Part shown: positions 23,668 through 45,609 of the stretch, piece by piece
How the letters are laid out: each line of letters starts with the position of its first letter
Numbering within the stretch: the stretch's first letter is position 1
Source: Candidula unifasciata
Lineage: Eukaryota > Mollusca > Gastropoda > Stylommatophora > Geomitridae
Reading direction: 5' to 3'
Length of the DNA: 64,000 nucleotides
Assembly (NCBI GenBank): GCA_905116865.2
Contig: CAJHNH020006634.1
Coordinates: forward strand, 1-64,000
The notes under the pieces: generated by a model
Told to the model about the DNA's origin: nothing
Seen by the model: the letters and a program-made list of their open reading frames with translations, nothing else
Database searches by the model: none
Made by a program: the position numbers and the translations under genes

Positions 23668-23968
23668 AGTCATACAGATTTCTCCAAATCACGTGGCTCT
23701 AGTACTTACAGATTTCTCCAAATCACGTGGCTCTAGTACTTACAGATTTCTCCAAATCGCGTGGTTCTAGTACTTACAGATTTCTCCACATTACTTGGCT
23801 CTTGTCCTTACAGATTTCTCCACATACCGTGGCTCTAGTACTTACAGATTTCTCCACATTACTTGGCTCTTGTCCTTGCAGATTTTTCCACATCACGTGG
23901 CTCTAGTACTTACAGATTTATCAAAATCACGTGGCTCTAGTACTTACAGGTTTCTCCACATCACAGGC
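23668..23968 (+). repeat. 34-bp minisatellite, about nine copies
   Basis: The unit is TACAGATTTCTCCAAATCAC followed by GTGGCTCTAGTACT, with exact 34-bp spacing in the left half (23701, 23735). Right-hand units vary in the ACATCACG/ACATTACT segment. Confidence 0.9.
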
Positions 23969-24224
23969 GCTCTTCTTCTAGGGTCCTTTGACTGGTTAGG
24001 GACAGAGCCTTCTTAACAATATTATAGGCCCCCTGGGCAAACCAGTGTGCTGGGGCCCCTACGCAACCACTCAGTAATGGAGGTTCATTTATGGCAAGTC
24101 ATTTGACGTACACAGATTAGCATTGGACTCTTTGCTGAAGGGCCACCGGGCAAGTTTTCAGCTGGACCATGCGTTAAAAGCGCCCTAGCTAGCGACTGTA
24201 TCATTTTTGTTATAAGACTGTCTT

Positions 24225-24400
24225 GGGTCTGGGGATTCAAGGCCGCACAACTGGTGCAGTTGCCACGAACTGTGCAGGCTATGGTTTTTACCGATAGAAA
24301 GATTTCCCATCACGAGGCCAAGAGTTTGAACACGGGCCTTCCAAGTGAGAACCCAGTCCAACGTTCTAGCCGCTGGTCAGCGAGAACCGACTGGTGTCAG
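24225..24400. repeat. Possible tRNA-SINE fragment
   Basis: The pattern GGTGCAGTTGCCACGAACTG, AGTTTGAACACGGGCC and TTCTAGCCGCTGGTCAGCG resembles tRNA-SINE heads in layout, but A and B boxes are not clean. Tentative. Confidence 0.3.
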
Positions 24401-24509
24401 AATGTCCAGTTTTCTGTGCCTAACCAATAGTTTAACCATCATGTATCATGTTCGCGTGAATCCATATCAATACCTATATCATTAGAAGTAGTTGTGGTGG
24501 TGGTGGTGG

Positions 24510-24735
24510 TAGTTCTTCTTCTTCTTCTTTTGCGTTCGACATCAGTCATGCTAAGCATTGAGTCCCGTCTGGGTCACAAAAAGGATTGTCGCCACCGGTC
24601 CCCCATAGCTTCTCTTTCAATGTAGCTCCCTTAGGCCAGATCCACAGTCTTTGCTGGGAGAGGTAAGGGCAGTACTGCAGTATGTGCCCAAGGTCTGTCT
24701 TTCTGCTCCACAACACAGGCAGCAGATTCTTGTAT
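24510..24735 (-). mobile_element. LINE (RNase H family A) 3'-end fragment
   Basis: Nearly the same sequence as 60798-61035, which encodes the C-terminal end of the long LINE ORF and its 3' UTR. Shared blocks include TGCGTTCGACATCAGTCATG, GAGTCCCGTCTGGGTCACAA and CTTTGCTGGGAGAGGTAAGG. The 3' end abuts a TTCTTCTTCTTCTT tract, the family's (GAA)n tail. The 5' side is truncated at about 24735, next to a (GTA)n tract. Confidence 0.85.
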
Positions 24736-24740
24736 GCCTA

Positions 24741-24785
24741 TCCTGTGGTAGTAGTGGTAGTAGTAGTAGTAGTAGTATTAGCAGC

Positions 24786-24817
<32 letters not shown>

Positions 24818-24865
24818 CAGTAGTATTAGTAGTATTAGTAGTATTAGTCGTTGTTGTTGTTGTGG
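24741..24865 (+). repeat. (GTA)n trinucleotide microsatellite
   Basis: Mainly GTA/TAG repeats with interspersed GCA and TTA. Open frames read as poly-Ser or poly-Val are by-products. Confidence 0.9.
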
Positions 24866-25480
24866 TACCAGTAGTATAACTTATCCGCACCAGGAGAAAC
24901 AGTTATAAAGCTTTCACGTGCGATGCCCAAGAAGAATACACGGCATTCAGTACCAAGGTAAGATCACAAACACTTGCGGTATTGGAAAGAGCAAGTATTA
25001 CAGCAGTTTTTCTCAATGCTCGGTCTACGAATGAGTAGAACACGGAGCGTGGAGGATGATAGCTCCTAAAGACATCCTCTGAGGGAAATTACAGATGTGT
25101 TGAAGATGTCGAGGCCGGCCTCTACTATGGTAGAAAGATGTATGCAAGCGGGACATGAATGATACAGACATTGAAGTAGATTCGTCTGAACAAAAATGTA
25201 ATGGACCGTGTTTAGTGGAGGATGCAAATTAAGAGGGGAATGAGACTGAAGGAAGAAATTATTTCAGAAAGGATGAGAGCTCAGCATCTGGGAAGAATCA
25301 CTAAATACAAATGATGGTAACAACGGTTCTTATGTCCCATGCTCTTATTATGGAAGAATTTTTTTTTTTTTAACAAGGGCCGGTCTTGCTAGTCACACTC
25401 GCCATCGCCATGGGCCTGAGTTTCATCTCTCTCCAGAGCACAATATAATACTCGCTCCTGGAGAGACGGAAAGGTGCAAC
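24866..25480. other. Intergenic sequence, possible LINE tail
   Basis: The stretch 25130-25320 has a purine-rich plus-strand register (ISERMRAQHLGRITKY) resembling LINE C-terminal tails, but the match is too weak to name. Nothing else is seen. Confidence 0.3.
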
Positions 25481-25482
25481 GG

Positions 25483-25800
25483 TAGCAGCAGCAGTAGCAG
25501 TAGTAGTAATAACAGCAGCAGTAGTACAGTAGTAGTAGTAGTAGTAGCAGCAGCAGTAGTAGCAGCAGCAGTAGTAGTAGCATGGTAGCAGTAGTTGTAG
25601 TAGCAGCAGCAGTAGTAGTAGCAGCAGCAATAGCAGTAGTAGTAGCAGCAGCAGTAGTAGTAGTAGTAGCAGCAGCAGTAGTAGTAGCATGGTAGCAGTA
25701 GTTGTAGTAGCAGCAGCAGTAGTAGTAGCAGCAGCAATAGCAGTAGTAGTAGCAGCAGCAGTAGTAGTAGTAGTAGCAGCAGCAGCAGTAGTAGTAGTTT
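25483..25800 (+). repeat. (AGT/AGC)n trinucleotide array
   Basis: About 315 bases of AGT and AGC triplets. Within it, an internal block of about 110 bp (around GCATGGTAGCAGTAGTTGTA at 25579 and 25687) is duplicated. Long poly-Leu frames on the minus strand are by-products. Confidence 0.9.
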
Positions 25801-26014
25801 ATGCAACGATTTTTTGTTTAACCCACCTGGTATATTTTGGATCTATAGAGGTTTTTCATATTTCATTATTTGATATTTATGTCCCTCGTAGGTTCCTGAA
25901 CTCCCCTCTTGTGGGGAGGGGGGAGTGTTGGGGCGGGGGGGGGGGGGGACAAGACCAACTGACACCCCAACAAGCAGATTGCTAAAGGTGATTCAATAGT
26001 GGTGTTTACTTTAA

Positions 26015-26185
26015 AGCCCTGGTGTATCTGCCTGAATGGTGAGGAACCAACAGTCTAGATGCAATTAAGCCAGATCTGTAAAACTGACGTGCACGCAAAA
26101 CTCAAGACCAATGTCCAGAAGTGGACAAACAATTACAACTTTTCGTTATAGGTTACAGTCGGTGAACGTGACATGAACAGAAGAA
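26015..26185 (-). repeat. Element A copy
   Basis: On the minus strand it starts at CTTCTTCTGTTCATGTCACG and proceeds through CCACTTCTGGACATTGGTCT, GTTTTACAGATCTGGCTTAA and AGACTGTTGGTTCCTCACC. It shows the same 5' boundary (CTTCTTCTG) as the copy at 17205. Confidence 0.75.
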
Positions 26186-26484
26186 GGGGATATATATGCT
26201 ACGCTTGTCCTTTACTTTTGAATTTTTTTTTTTTAATTTTGTTGAGTTTGCAAGAAGCAGATTGTAGGAGTATAGGTGATTAGTTTTAATACATTTTAAG
26301 TGTGCATTTTAAATAACTATAATCAAATTATGTAATGTGTACTACACGTTTCTTACTTGCACACATCTTAACATTTTGGTAAAGACCTCAATGTTTTTTT
26401 CTCATACTGTACTCCATGCGGCGTCGATAGTGATGAATATCCTCAACCTTCTGTCTGGTGTGATAAGTAAAAGGGAAGGACCCT

Positions 26485-26650
26485 TTTCCACACCTTTTAG
26501 GCGCATAAGGCATATAGGGCTAGACCAATATTATTATAGACCAATCGGCACAAGATGGGTGATGTGGCTGACTACTTCCCGGGGCCCACTCAAGGCTGGG
26601 TCGACCTGGGAGTCAGTCTCTTGTGATCGCTCATGCCACAATCTTCTGAA
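26485..26650 (-). mobile_element. SINE family 2 fragment (body)
   Basis: It contains, reversed, the body blocks GGTCGACCCAGCCTTGAGTG, AGCCACATCACCCATC and GTGCCGATTGGTCTATAAT, as in the copy at 23285-23585. The tRNA-like head is not clear. The 178-residue frame that runs across it at 26337-26873 is therefore not a gene. Confidence 0.65.
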
Positions 26651-26950
26651 CTTCCATACAATGATGTCAACCTGTCAGCATCTTCTCTCGCATTTTCCCT
26701 CTGCAGACTTCACTCCTATTTTCCAACTGCACGACCTACTGCAGTTTTCTCCGTCTTCTTCCTGTGTTAGGTCTAATTTCTGTCAAGACATCTTCGTTAT
26801 TCTTATCTGCCCCTGGTGTTCTCATCACTCACCTATAAAACAACCTCCCTGCCACCTCCACATAATTTTTTAATAATCCGGTTAACTGTCCACGATTTAC
26901 TTCCGAACATCAGTATTGAATTACAGAGTTTTTAAGAGCTATCCTTATCA
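26640..26950 (-). mobile_element. Non-LTR reverse transcriptase C-terminal fragment
   Basis: The minus-strand register SILMFGSKSWTVNRIIKKL corresponds to the post-catalytic region of many animal LINE RTs (the YGSETWTL..KLEAAEMWF area). It continues in shifted frames with DENTRG-like and CLDRN-like remnants. Several stops and frameshifts; inactive. Confidence 0.6.
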
Positions 26951-27129
26951 GACGAGATTTTGAATTCATCTTGTAAATGTAGTAGCCATAGACTGATTGT
27001 TAAAACGTTATACTGAGTTTACTGTAAGATTTCAAATTTACAAGGACCTCATTTTCCCCTAATTTTAGGCTGGGTGGTTTATTTGTTTACAATTAGCAAG
27101 GTCAGCACCCATGTTTGAACTTAAGTCTC

Positions 27130-27490
27130 AGGAAACCACCAGCTCCAGCACAAGACGACTATTTTATTATGGACAGACCAGAACAAGTCATTATCCTCAG
27201 CCTCAGAACAGGGCACAACTGATTACGTAACCACATGTACACAAAATTCAAGATAGGCGTATCAGCCATGTGCACCTGTGGAAATTTGCCCCAGACAGCA
27301 GAGCATGTACTCCAAGACTGCACCGATTTTGACACATAAGGGCAAACCTTTTGGCCAGAAAGAACAACAGTGGAACGTAAACTCTATGGACCACTGAATA
27401 AACTAACAACGACAGTGAAATGTATACAAGATACAAAACTGCTGATATAGACAACTTATTTCAGGCGAACAAAAGAAGAAGAAAAAGAAG
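27130..27490 (+). mobile_element. LINE (RNase H family A) C-terminal fragment with (GAA)n tail
   Basis: The register EQVIILSLRTGHN, then CTCGNLPQTAEHVLQDC, parallels the end of the ORF at 60829-62199 (ILRLRTGHCGLRAHL, CDCGAERQTPEHILQYC). The Cys-x-Cys...His...Cys knuckle is kept. Stops interrupt the frame. The fragment ends in GAAGAAGAAAAAGAAGAA, the same tail type as the copies at 24510 and 60795. Confidence 0.8.
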
Positions 27491-27514
27491 AACTTAAGTC
27501 TCGTTTCGGAACTT

Positions 27515-27672
27515 ACATTTTGGGTGAACACCCGTTTTACAGATGTGGCCTATTTGTAAGCCGATGCACTCCGATTTCAAAGCAAGCACCCCTTATTAGT
27601 TGATTTTTAACACATCTTTGCTAGGGGGAAAGTGGGTTTATTCTTTTCTGTCCCCCACAATGTGCCCCAGAA
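27515..27672 (+). repeat. Element A copy
   Basis: Blocks GTTTTACAGATGTGGCCTAT, TTGTAAGCCGATGCACTCCG, GTGGGTTTATTC and ACAATGTGCCCCAGAACC lie in family order. It sits directly after the (GAA)n tail of the LINE fragment at 27490. Confidence 0.65.
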
Positions 27673-28059
27673 CCTAAACAAAAAGCAGTACCTATCTAAA
27701 GTCATCAAGCACCTTCTCATATCACCCAAGAGCCGACTGGCTTATCAAAACATTAGTTTAGCACCTTATGCTCAATGATCCCTAGCGTAAAAAAGGCTTT
27801 ACATTTAAGCCCTTTCTTTTTTGAGCTGTTGAAAATAATGAAAATGAACATTTTCATCCAGAATGTGATTTCAAGTTTTCTTAGTAGTAGTAGTACTACT
27901 GTTTTTGTTTCCTAATCTTTAATTAAACTTGTATTTATTTTCCTGGAGAGGGCACATAGCCTAGGCGGTGCTCGTGGAGGCTTCAGAGCTCCCTGGAACA
28001 CCAGTTTGAAATAACTGCCTTAATGACTTGACCTCCAGAGTTTGTACCTATTGTGATAC

Positions 28060-28540
28060 CTATTCTTCTCAGGAGTGTCTGTAATCTGTTCCTTGCCACA
28101 AGGCAAGTAGTCTTTGTACGCATCAGATCAGCCATTTCTCCTGGTACAAGTTGGTTGCCCAAGTTTCACTGCCATAAACAAGAATGCTGAGGACACATGC
28201 TTGATAAACAAAATTGTTCTTTTTTTTTAAAAACTGATGCCTTCTGTTGTCCCACACACTTTTTTGTAAACCTGCTGATTGTTGTTACTGCCTGACCTAT
28301 CCTGACATTGATTTCTTGGTCCAGGGACAGTTTTTTACTGATTGAGGATCCCAGATATGTCAAATATCTCTAGCACTTCACTCTGTCACTGTCTGTGTAT
28401 GTCAAATATCTCTAGCACTTTACTCTGTCACTGTCTGTGTATGGTGTTGTTTGTTCCATAATTGTCAACAAATCTCACTGCTCATCGCCAGTTTCTGATT
28501 TTGGTTTTTTTAATTCACCCATCTTCTGGACTCCGTGATT
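28060..28540 (-). mobile_element. Non-LTR reverse transcriptase C-terminal fragment
   Basis: A minus-strand frame at 28166-28363 reads MTYLGSSISKKLSLDQEIN, VRIGQAVTTISRFTKK, a very common animal LINE signature (FTYLGS..S.....DEEI..RIG.A...F..L). Downstream remnants ARNRLQTLLRRIGITIG follow in another frame. A 43-bp tandem duplication at 28355-28442 disrupts the upstream coding. Inactive. Confidence 0.85.
28355..28442. repeat. 43-bp tandem duplication
   Basis: TATGTCAAATATCTCTAGCA and the following bases up to CACTGTCTGTG occur twice in direct succession, differing at one base. It lies inside the LINE fragment, so it arose after or during its decay. Confidence 0.85.
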
Positions 28541-28627
28541 TTGTGGGGACTTCCCTGGGATTGTCCAACAGTATCTCAGTTTTAGGGTGTGAAATGAACA
28601 CCGACTAGCACTAACCCCCTCCCCCTA

Positions 28628-28856
28628 TTGTTTGTTTGAGTATCCAGAAGCCATGTGTTGTTAACCCTTAGGCTCGGTATTATGGATATCGCAACCTTTC
28701 GGCCTTGATTCCATTGTAAATACCATAAATCTGGGAGACGTGTGGCTTTTATGCCTATCCCCGGGAGTGAACCCGGACCACAAGGAGTTCGTCACCCACT
28801 CACCGCGCAATCCGGTTCAGCCAACTACGCTAGAGAGCTGGGCCCTCCCCCTATTA
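28628..28856 (-). mobile_element. tRNA-derived SINE (family 1), copy 2
   Basis: The minus strand reads CTCTAGCGTAGTTGGCTGAA (A box), GGTCCGGGTTCACTCCCGG (B-box region), AAAAGCCACACGTCTCCCAG and ends GGTTAACAACACATGGCTTC. Homologous along its length to 10926-11140. Both heads share ACGAACTCCTT between the boxes. Confidence 0.8.
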
Positions 28857-28859
28857 AAC

Positions 28860-30180
28860 TGGACTTTCCCGGGAACTCCCCACGAAATCTTGGAGTCCCT
28901 GAGACGGGGTGAACTGAAAGAAAAGTACCCTGGTTTTATTTTACATCTTATTCTACTCATCGTAATCCTTACCAATATTTTAGTTACATGATATTAAACT
29001 GCAATGTTTCCCACAATTTATTGTTTCAAGTTTCTTTACAACTACTGCTTCCATTTCACTTAGCAGACGTTGACAGAAAAAAGACAATCACAGATGCACA
29101 CACAAATTCTGCATGCCCTAGCAAAAAGTGGAACATAGGTCTCTAAACAACACATCGACTTAATGCCTATTGTCACCTCTAGCTGCCAACTCTATTTTCT
29201 GCCTTCAGGATTTCCAGTCACTAGGATAGATTTGCTGTTTTTAGTCCTGGCAAGATTTTTTTTTTTTTTTTGTCAGTCAGCTGTTGTCTTTTCCACCATA
29301 AGTAGGCTGAAAGAATATAGTTTCGACTCTCAGCTACTGAGATGAGTGCATGGCGCAACACTGTGGATTTTATTTGGATTGCTTTTTGGGTGTCCTGCAT
29401 GGTTATTGTTGTGAACTTCAGATTCCGAAAATGGCTAGTGGCCTGTTATCAGAGAACTGGTGGTGCCTTATGCAGTTAATTGAGTGTGCAACTGCTCATC
29501 TGTTATAACTACTGCTTCATCGACAATAAAATGCATTTATAGTATCTGACTGTTTGTGTTAGCTCTTCTGACGACTGCCTGATGCAGTTAATGTGTGTAT
29601 GCTACTGAATTTGCTGAGACTGCAGTCTATGTCAATTTTTTCCTGCAAGGGACAGTGATCGACATTGTGTGGCGCACCAATGAGGTAACTATAGGTTGAC
29701 CTGATATGCGATTGTTACACGATTGCTCACCTCTATCACAAATTCCTTTTGTGTTTTTTCTTTTCTTTGTTGCCTTAGCCATATGGATTTCAGTGCAAGG
29801 ACATTCTAGTTATATTATCAAGTTTTTTTTATGTGTCCTATCCAATGCTGGCATTTTTTCCTCACCTCTATTCACTAAAAGTTGTTAAGCTCTATCCCCA
29901 AACTCTATTATTAGTAATTCTATGTCATACTAACCAACATAAATGATACAACTCCTGAAAAAATATACAATAAACAGACTGATTTAATTCATGGTTTTAC
30001 TGTAAATACAGCTGATGACCTGACACTTAACTGACTAACAAAGACAACATAAGGACACTGGATCAATCATGACATAATCTTCACACATAACTTCATTCAC
30101 TCATGGTGCCACACAACCTCACCATACAATAAATAGATGGCTACATTCACTGTGGCACATTCTTCTGTATGTATGTCAGT
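28860..30180. other. Intergenic sequence, no gene
   Basis: No recognisable coding sequence or repeat beyond short T runs (29255-29270). Three frames of about 60 residues have no motif. Confidence 0.4.
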
Positions 30181-30189
30181 ATCAGACAA

Positions 30190-30500
30190 TGATGTTAGGA
30201 GATATGAATACTGGACAATGGCATGACACGAATACTGGATAATGACAAGGGGGGAAAATACATGAATACTGGGCATGATACCTAAATACTGGTAATCCTA
30301 GTTTCAGCTTCATAGCAAATGGGTCACCCCACAGATGCTCCGCTCCTGTGCCAACGAAAAACAAACGCAGCTCACAGTGTCACTCAACTCAGAAGCTGGG
30401 CGACGAACCTAAACACTGGATAGTGACATGAATACTAGAGAACAAAATAAAGACACCTGAATGTTGGACAATGACCTGAATCCTGGAGAAATACATGAAG
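30190..30500. repeat. Degenerate short tandem repeats (ATGAATACTGG)
   Basis: The motif ATGAATACTGGACAATGACA and variants recurs around 30200-30300 and 30405-30490, about every 20-25 bp, with an unrelated 100-bp stretch between. A decayed minisatellite. Confidence 0.6.
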
Positions 30501-30599
30501 AAAACTATGGCAGTGGAAATTTAATGTTTGTAAAAATGATAACAATGTGGACAGAGGATAAAATAAACACCCAGGTAATCATATGCCTCTACTCCCTGT

Positions 30600-30760
30600 G
30601 TAGATTGTGGGGCCCTATTTAGGGGGAAGAAGAATACACTCACTTCTCCTTAATAAGAATGTCATAGATAGTACTAATTAATGATTTGCTGCAATTAGAT
30701 AAGTTTGGCTGAAAGGTGTAGATATCACAACCTGGCTGTAAACCACAACATAATGTACCA
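30600..30760 (-). repeat. Element A copy (3' half)
   Basis: The minus strand reads GGTTTACAGCCAGGTTGTGA, then CATTCTTATTAAGGAGAAGT and AAATAGGGCCCCACAATC. It is the GTTTACAGCTAGGCTG subtype, also seen at 9560 and 45425. Confidence 0.6.
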
Positions 30761-31029
30761 AAAACCCTCTAAAGGGTGAACACATAAGAAGGCTTTTACT
30801 TTCAGTCTCTCTATAACCGCCTTATCCATTTCATGGGCATCAAGCTACCCAGGGGACTTATCTTCCAACATATTTTTTATCCAATATCTTTGAGTCGGTT
30901 TATCTTCCCAGCACTCCAGACACATTCATAGGTGCTCACACTCCCCCTCCAACTTATATATCAGCAGGGTTTTGGACCATGCTATGGAGTTCATGCCCTA
31001 GTGTTTAGTCACCTGTTCGAACCTGACCT

Positions 31030-31190
31030 CAGGTTAAATATCTCATGAACTACGGCCCTTGTCGCTCACGGCTTTTTCAGACCAGTATTCCATCTAGTGG
31101 CCACACAGGTGTCAGATTTACTACTGGAAAGTTAAGGTGGCCAGCATTACCTACTGAGTCTAGATCTATATGCCAAAAGGTTAAAGGGTC
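31030..31190 (+). mobile_element. SINE family 2 fragment
   Basis: It contains GGAAAGTTAAGGTGGCCAGC and the following ATTACC, matching the body block of the copies at 23285 and 43265. The remainder is diverged. Confidence 0.45.
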
Positions 31191-31629
31191 GTTACCTATT
31201 CAAACATTCATGCTCGCAACTCACAATCTAACATGAAACATTCAGGCTGTCATAAACTTATATTTATAAACAATTCATTCCAGCAAAATGAAATAAAGTA
31301 AATAAAACATACCAGAACAGAGAAACAAAAATTAATATGTAAAAATGTGCTGGATAAGAAAATATTCGATTTTGCAGTGTACATAAAATATGGTTAAATG
31401 TTTTAAAAAAAAACACCAAGCAAGATGAAATCTCAAAGTTGAAAATAGATTCACTGCATATTTTCTTTGATATCTACAGTTTGATAAGATGACGTGCTGT
31501 GACGTCAGATTGCAAACTTCACAGTTTTGGCATGTGACACTTGTTATATGTGTGTTTTGTCATTTAACTTGCTAGGAGTGTTTCATAATTCAAATGCTCT
31601 GAAAAAAACTGTGAATGGAGACTTAGAGT

Positions 31630-31985
31630 TGATTTGATTCAATAACAGACATCACAGAACTCTGGGCTTTCCCATAAGCGCTCTGTCCCCATCTTCAGTA
31701 GCCAGCGAAGAGTTCCAATACTAATGGTGCCAGTAGCATTCTGATTAAACGCCTGTCTTGCCTTTCTGCTGAACCTCTCGTCACTCCCCCCTACATCAAT
31801 CTCACATGACTGTGGTGATCCATCTGTTCCTCCAAACTGTACACGCTCTCCCACAAGGCATTAACAACATCTGCCTTATCATGCATCAGTATTCCACCAA
31901 GTTGTGCAGAGCCAGTCAGTCTGTCCGCATGTTCATTTCCCAACACACCGGTGTGCCCCAGTGAAAAAAATCTGGACAATACTCC
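31630..31985 (-). mobile_element. LINE fragment (RNase H family B): RNase H end and C-terminus
   Basis: Two overlapping minus-strand frames carry one decayed product. 31791-31979 has GHTGVLGNEHADRLTGSAQL, whose HADRL segment supplies the last RNase H aspartate, then MHDKADVVNALWES. 31639-31854 has FSRKARQAFNQNATGTISI and GTLRWLLKMGTERLWESPEF. This copy links the C-terminal string found alone at 18004, 12040, 58825 and 60000 to an RNase H domain. Confidence 0.8.
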
Positions 31986-32019
31986 TCATGTCTGGAGACT
32001 TAAAAAGAATGGTAAAGCG

Positions 32020-32375
32020 ATGATTACAGAGAACAATAAAGGGAGACACAGAAAGATCGGGAAAGAGAGACTTAGAGAGAGGGTAAAGGGAACTTAGAGA
32101 GCGGTAATGGGAGAATTACAAAGAAGAATAATGGGAGGCTCGAAGAAAGAGTAACAGTTAGAAAGATCAGTAAAGAGCGGGTAAAGGGAGGTTTAGAAAG
32201 AACAGTAAAGGGATGTTAGAAAGAACAGTAAAGGTAGGTTCAGAAAGAGTGGTAAAGGTAGGTTTCGAAAGACCGGTAAAGCTAGGCTTACAAAGAGAGG
32301 TAAAGAGATGCTCAGATAGAGAGGGTAACTGGATGCTTAGAGAAAGGCTTAGAAAGAGCGGAAAAAGTAGGGTAT
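32020..32375 (+). repeat. Degenerate minisatellite, about 23-24 bp unit
   Basis: Variants of AGAAAGAACAGTAAAGGGAG and GGTTCAGAAAGAGTGGTAAA repeat about 15 times. The Leu/Ser/Thr-rich 95-residue minus-strand frame across it is a repeat by-product. Confidence 0.7.
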
Positions 32376-32459
32376 GTAGTATGCACCTAACACAATAGCT
32401 AAATATGGTAGGTAATAATTTGTGCAACCTGGTGTCTGTGTCTTCTTTGTTCACATTTT

Positions 32460-33605
32460 CAATAAAGACATATTGCTTTCATCATTTCTAATATTTTTTT
32501 GACATTTACATATATTTAAAAAAAAAAACTTGTCTTCCCCCTTTTTGTTATAGTCCACCAAGTGTAGCGTTGGTAATCAAGTTGTGCTTTTATGCCAAAA
32601 TTGTGAAGTCAGCTGCGTATTCTTTAAAGAAGACATGGCAGGACCAACCCCAACATATGTCTGTTGCCAACTGGCTTACAGCTAGGGTGGAACCAACAAT
32701 GTGGCCCTAGAATCCACACATGGAATTTACAGAACTCAAACTCAGTGTAAGAACTAGAAAGTACAGATGACTTTTTATTGTCTAGTATTTGATAGTTCAT
32801 GCATCATTATTATGTAAAAAGTACATTATATAACAAGCTCTTTTCCTGTTATTCTGAATTTACTCTTTAAGGATGTCTGGCAAATTGTGCTGCAGTTTAC
32901 AGCTAAGCTGCGAAAACTGCTTCTTTCAGTTCAAGACATGAAATTTCAGCAAACTCTGAATTATTTGCCTTTTGACGGGTCAGGACAATTGTCCTGGAAA
33001 CCAGATGGAACATTTATTGAGCTCATAATTATTCAGCAGGCTCAACTAATTCAGGAGTTCATTATTATTTAATGAGTTCATTAATAATTATTTAAGGAGT
33101 TCATTATTGTTATAAGTCATGAGATAAGTTCTACGTTTATTATTGTACGTGTTGCTCAGCAAAGAATGAGTAGATTTTCTTCATCAAACATTAGGGCATA
33201 GGTGTTCTTGTACAGTATTCAGCTCGTTAAAAAATATCCGTGTTTGCCATTAGAAGAAAATAACTTGAGGAAATGGTGTCACTGTTAATTTTCTACAGTT
33301 TAAAAAAAAAAAAAACTAATCATTATAAACAAGTACTCTATAAAAACATTGCCAACCCTACTTTTTGCTACCCACAACTTTTGCACTTTTGTAGTTAGCA
33401 CAAATCCTTAAAAAAAAAAAAAAAAAAAAAAAAAACTACAAACCATAAAATACATTTAAAAAAGAACAATTTCACAAAATAATTATCATCATCAAGTGGC
33501 TTTCGAACAGTGTGGGCGATCAGACTTTCCACATGTTGCGATCTCCAACAGCATGTATCAATTCAGGTTCCGATACTTTTTCATGCAAAATAGTTATCTT
33601 ACATA
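32460..33605. other. 3' flank of NAA40, AT-rich, no gene
   Basis: The region downstream of the NAA40 stop contains poly-A tracts (33410-33433) and several TTTATT/TTATTA motifs, which on the minus strand are possible polyadenylation signals (for instance near 33137). None can be chosen with confidence. A weak Element A-like patch (GCAGTTTACAGCTAAGCTGC) is at 32890. Confidence 0.35.
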
Positions 33606-33609
33606 CACA

Positions 33610-45050
<11,441 letters not shown>

Positions 45051-45197
45051 CTGTGGGAAAAAACAATACACAAATATAAGTTTTACAGAACCAACTAAGC
45101 AATGTAAGCAGTGCAGCGAAGAAAGGACAAACTTCTAGATGGATGCTTGTCCTATCTAATGCAGAGTCCTTCAGTTCATTTACGATTATCTCTATAT

Positions 45198-45375
45198 CAG
45201 CGGCTCTCAACCTTTTTTGGGGATCGAATGACCCTTTTACAGGGGTCACCTAAGATCATAAGAAAACATATTTACTGAATTTATGAAGTAGCAACAAAAA
45301 TAATTTTATGTTGGGGGTCGCCAGAACATGAACTGTATTAAACGGTCGCAGCATTAGGAAGGTTGAAAACCACTG
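45198..45375. mobile_element. SPIN/URR1-like hAT MITE, 178 bp
   Basis: Termini are CAGCGGCTCTCAACCTTTTT on the left and, reversed from the right, CAGTGGTTTTCAACCTTCCT. Internal blocks GACCCTTTTACAGGGGTCAC, CCTAAGATCAT, TTTATGTTGGGGGTCGCC and ACGGTCGCAGCATTAGGAAG match, from memory, the non-autonomous SPIN family of hAT elements (URR1 in rodents), known for repeated horizontal transfer between animals. Flanks CTCTATAT (45190-45197) and CTGTATGT (45376-45383) agree at 6 of 8 positions and both fit NNNTANNN, the target preference of the Buster group to which SPIN belongs. It lies 147 bases upstream of the NAA40 exon at 45050. Confidence 0.85.
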
Positions 45376-45424
45376 CTGTATGTGAATTCATGCTGCTCCT
45401 CTTCTGCCTTTGATCATAAAAGGA

Positions 45425-45605
45425 TAGTTGGCAGGCTGTGTTGTGTTTTACAGCTAGGCTGCGATATATCTGCTGCTTTTTTTAAAACCATACATCTGCT
45501 TTCAGCAAGCTCCCAATTAGTTGCCTTTTAGGACATGTCAGTTGAGGGGGAGTGGTTCTAACCTTTTCCCACCCAAAATGAGACCTCAGAACCCAGATGG
45601 AGTTC
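45425..45605 (+). repeat. Element A copy
   Basis: Blocks: TTTACAGCTAGGCTGCGATA, CTCCCAATTAGTTGCCTTTT, AGGACATGTCAGTTGAGGGG and GACCTCAGAACCCAGATGG. It is the GTTTACAGCTAGGCTG subtype with a preserved 3' end. Confidence 0.7.
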
Positions 45606-45609
45606 ATAA

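Noticed and set aside
24651..25806. Poly-Ser, poly-Val and poly-Leu proteins
   Set aside because: By-products of triplet microsatellites; the frames are open in several registers at once.
26337..26873. 178-residue reading frame as a gene
   Set aside because: It runs across a SINE body and the antisense of an RT fragment, and has no domain.
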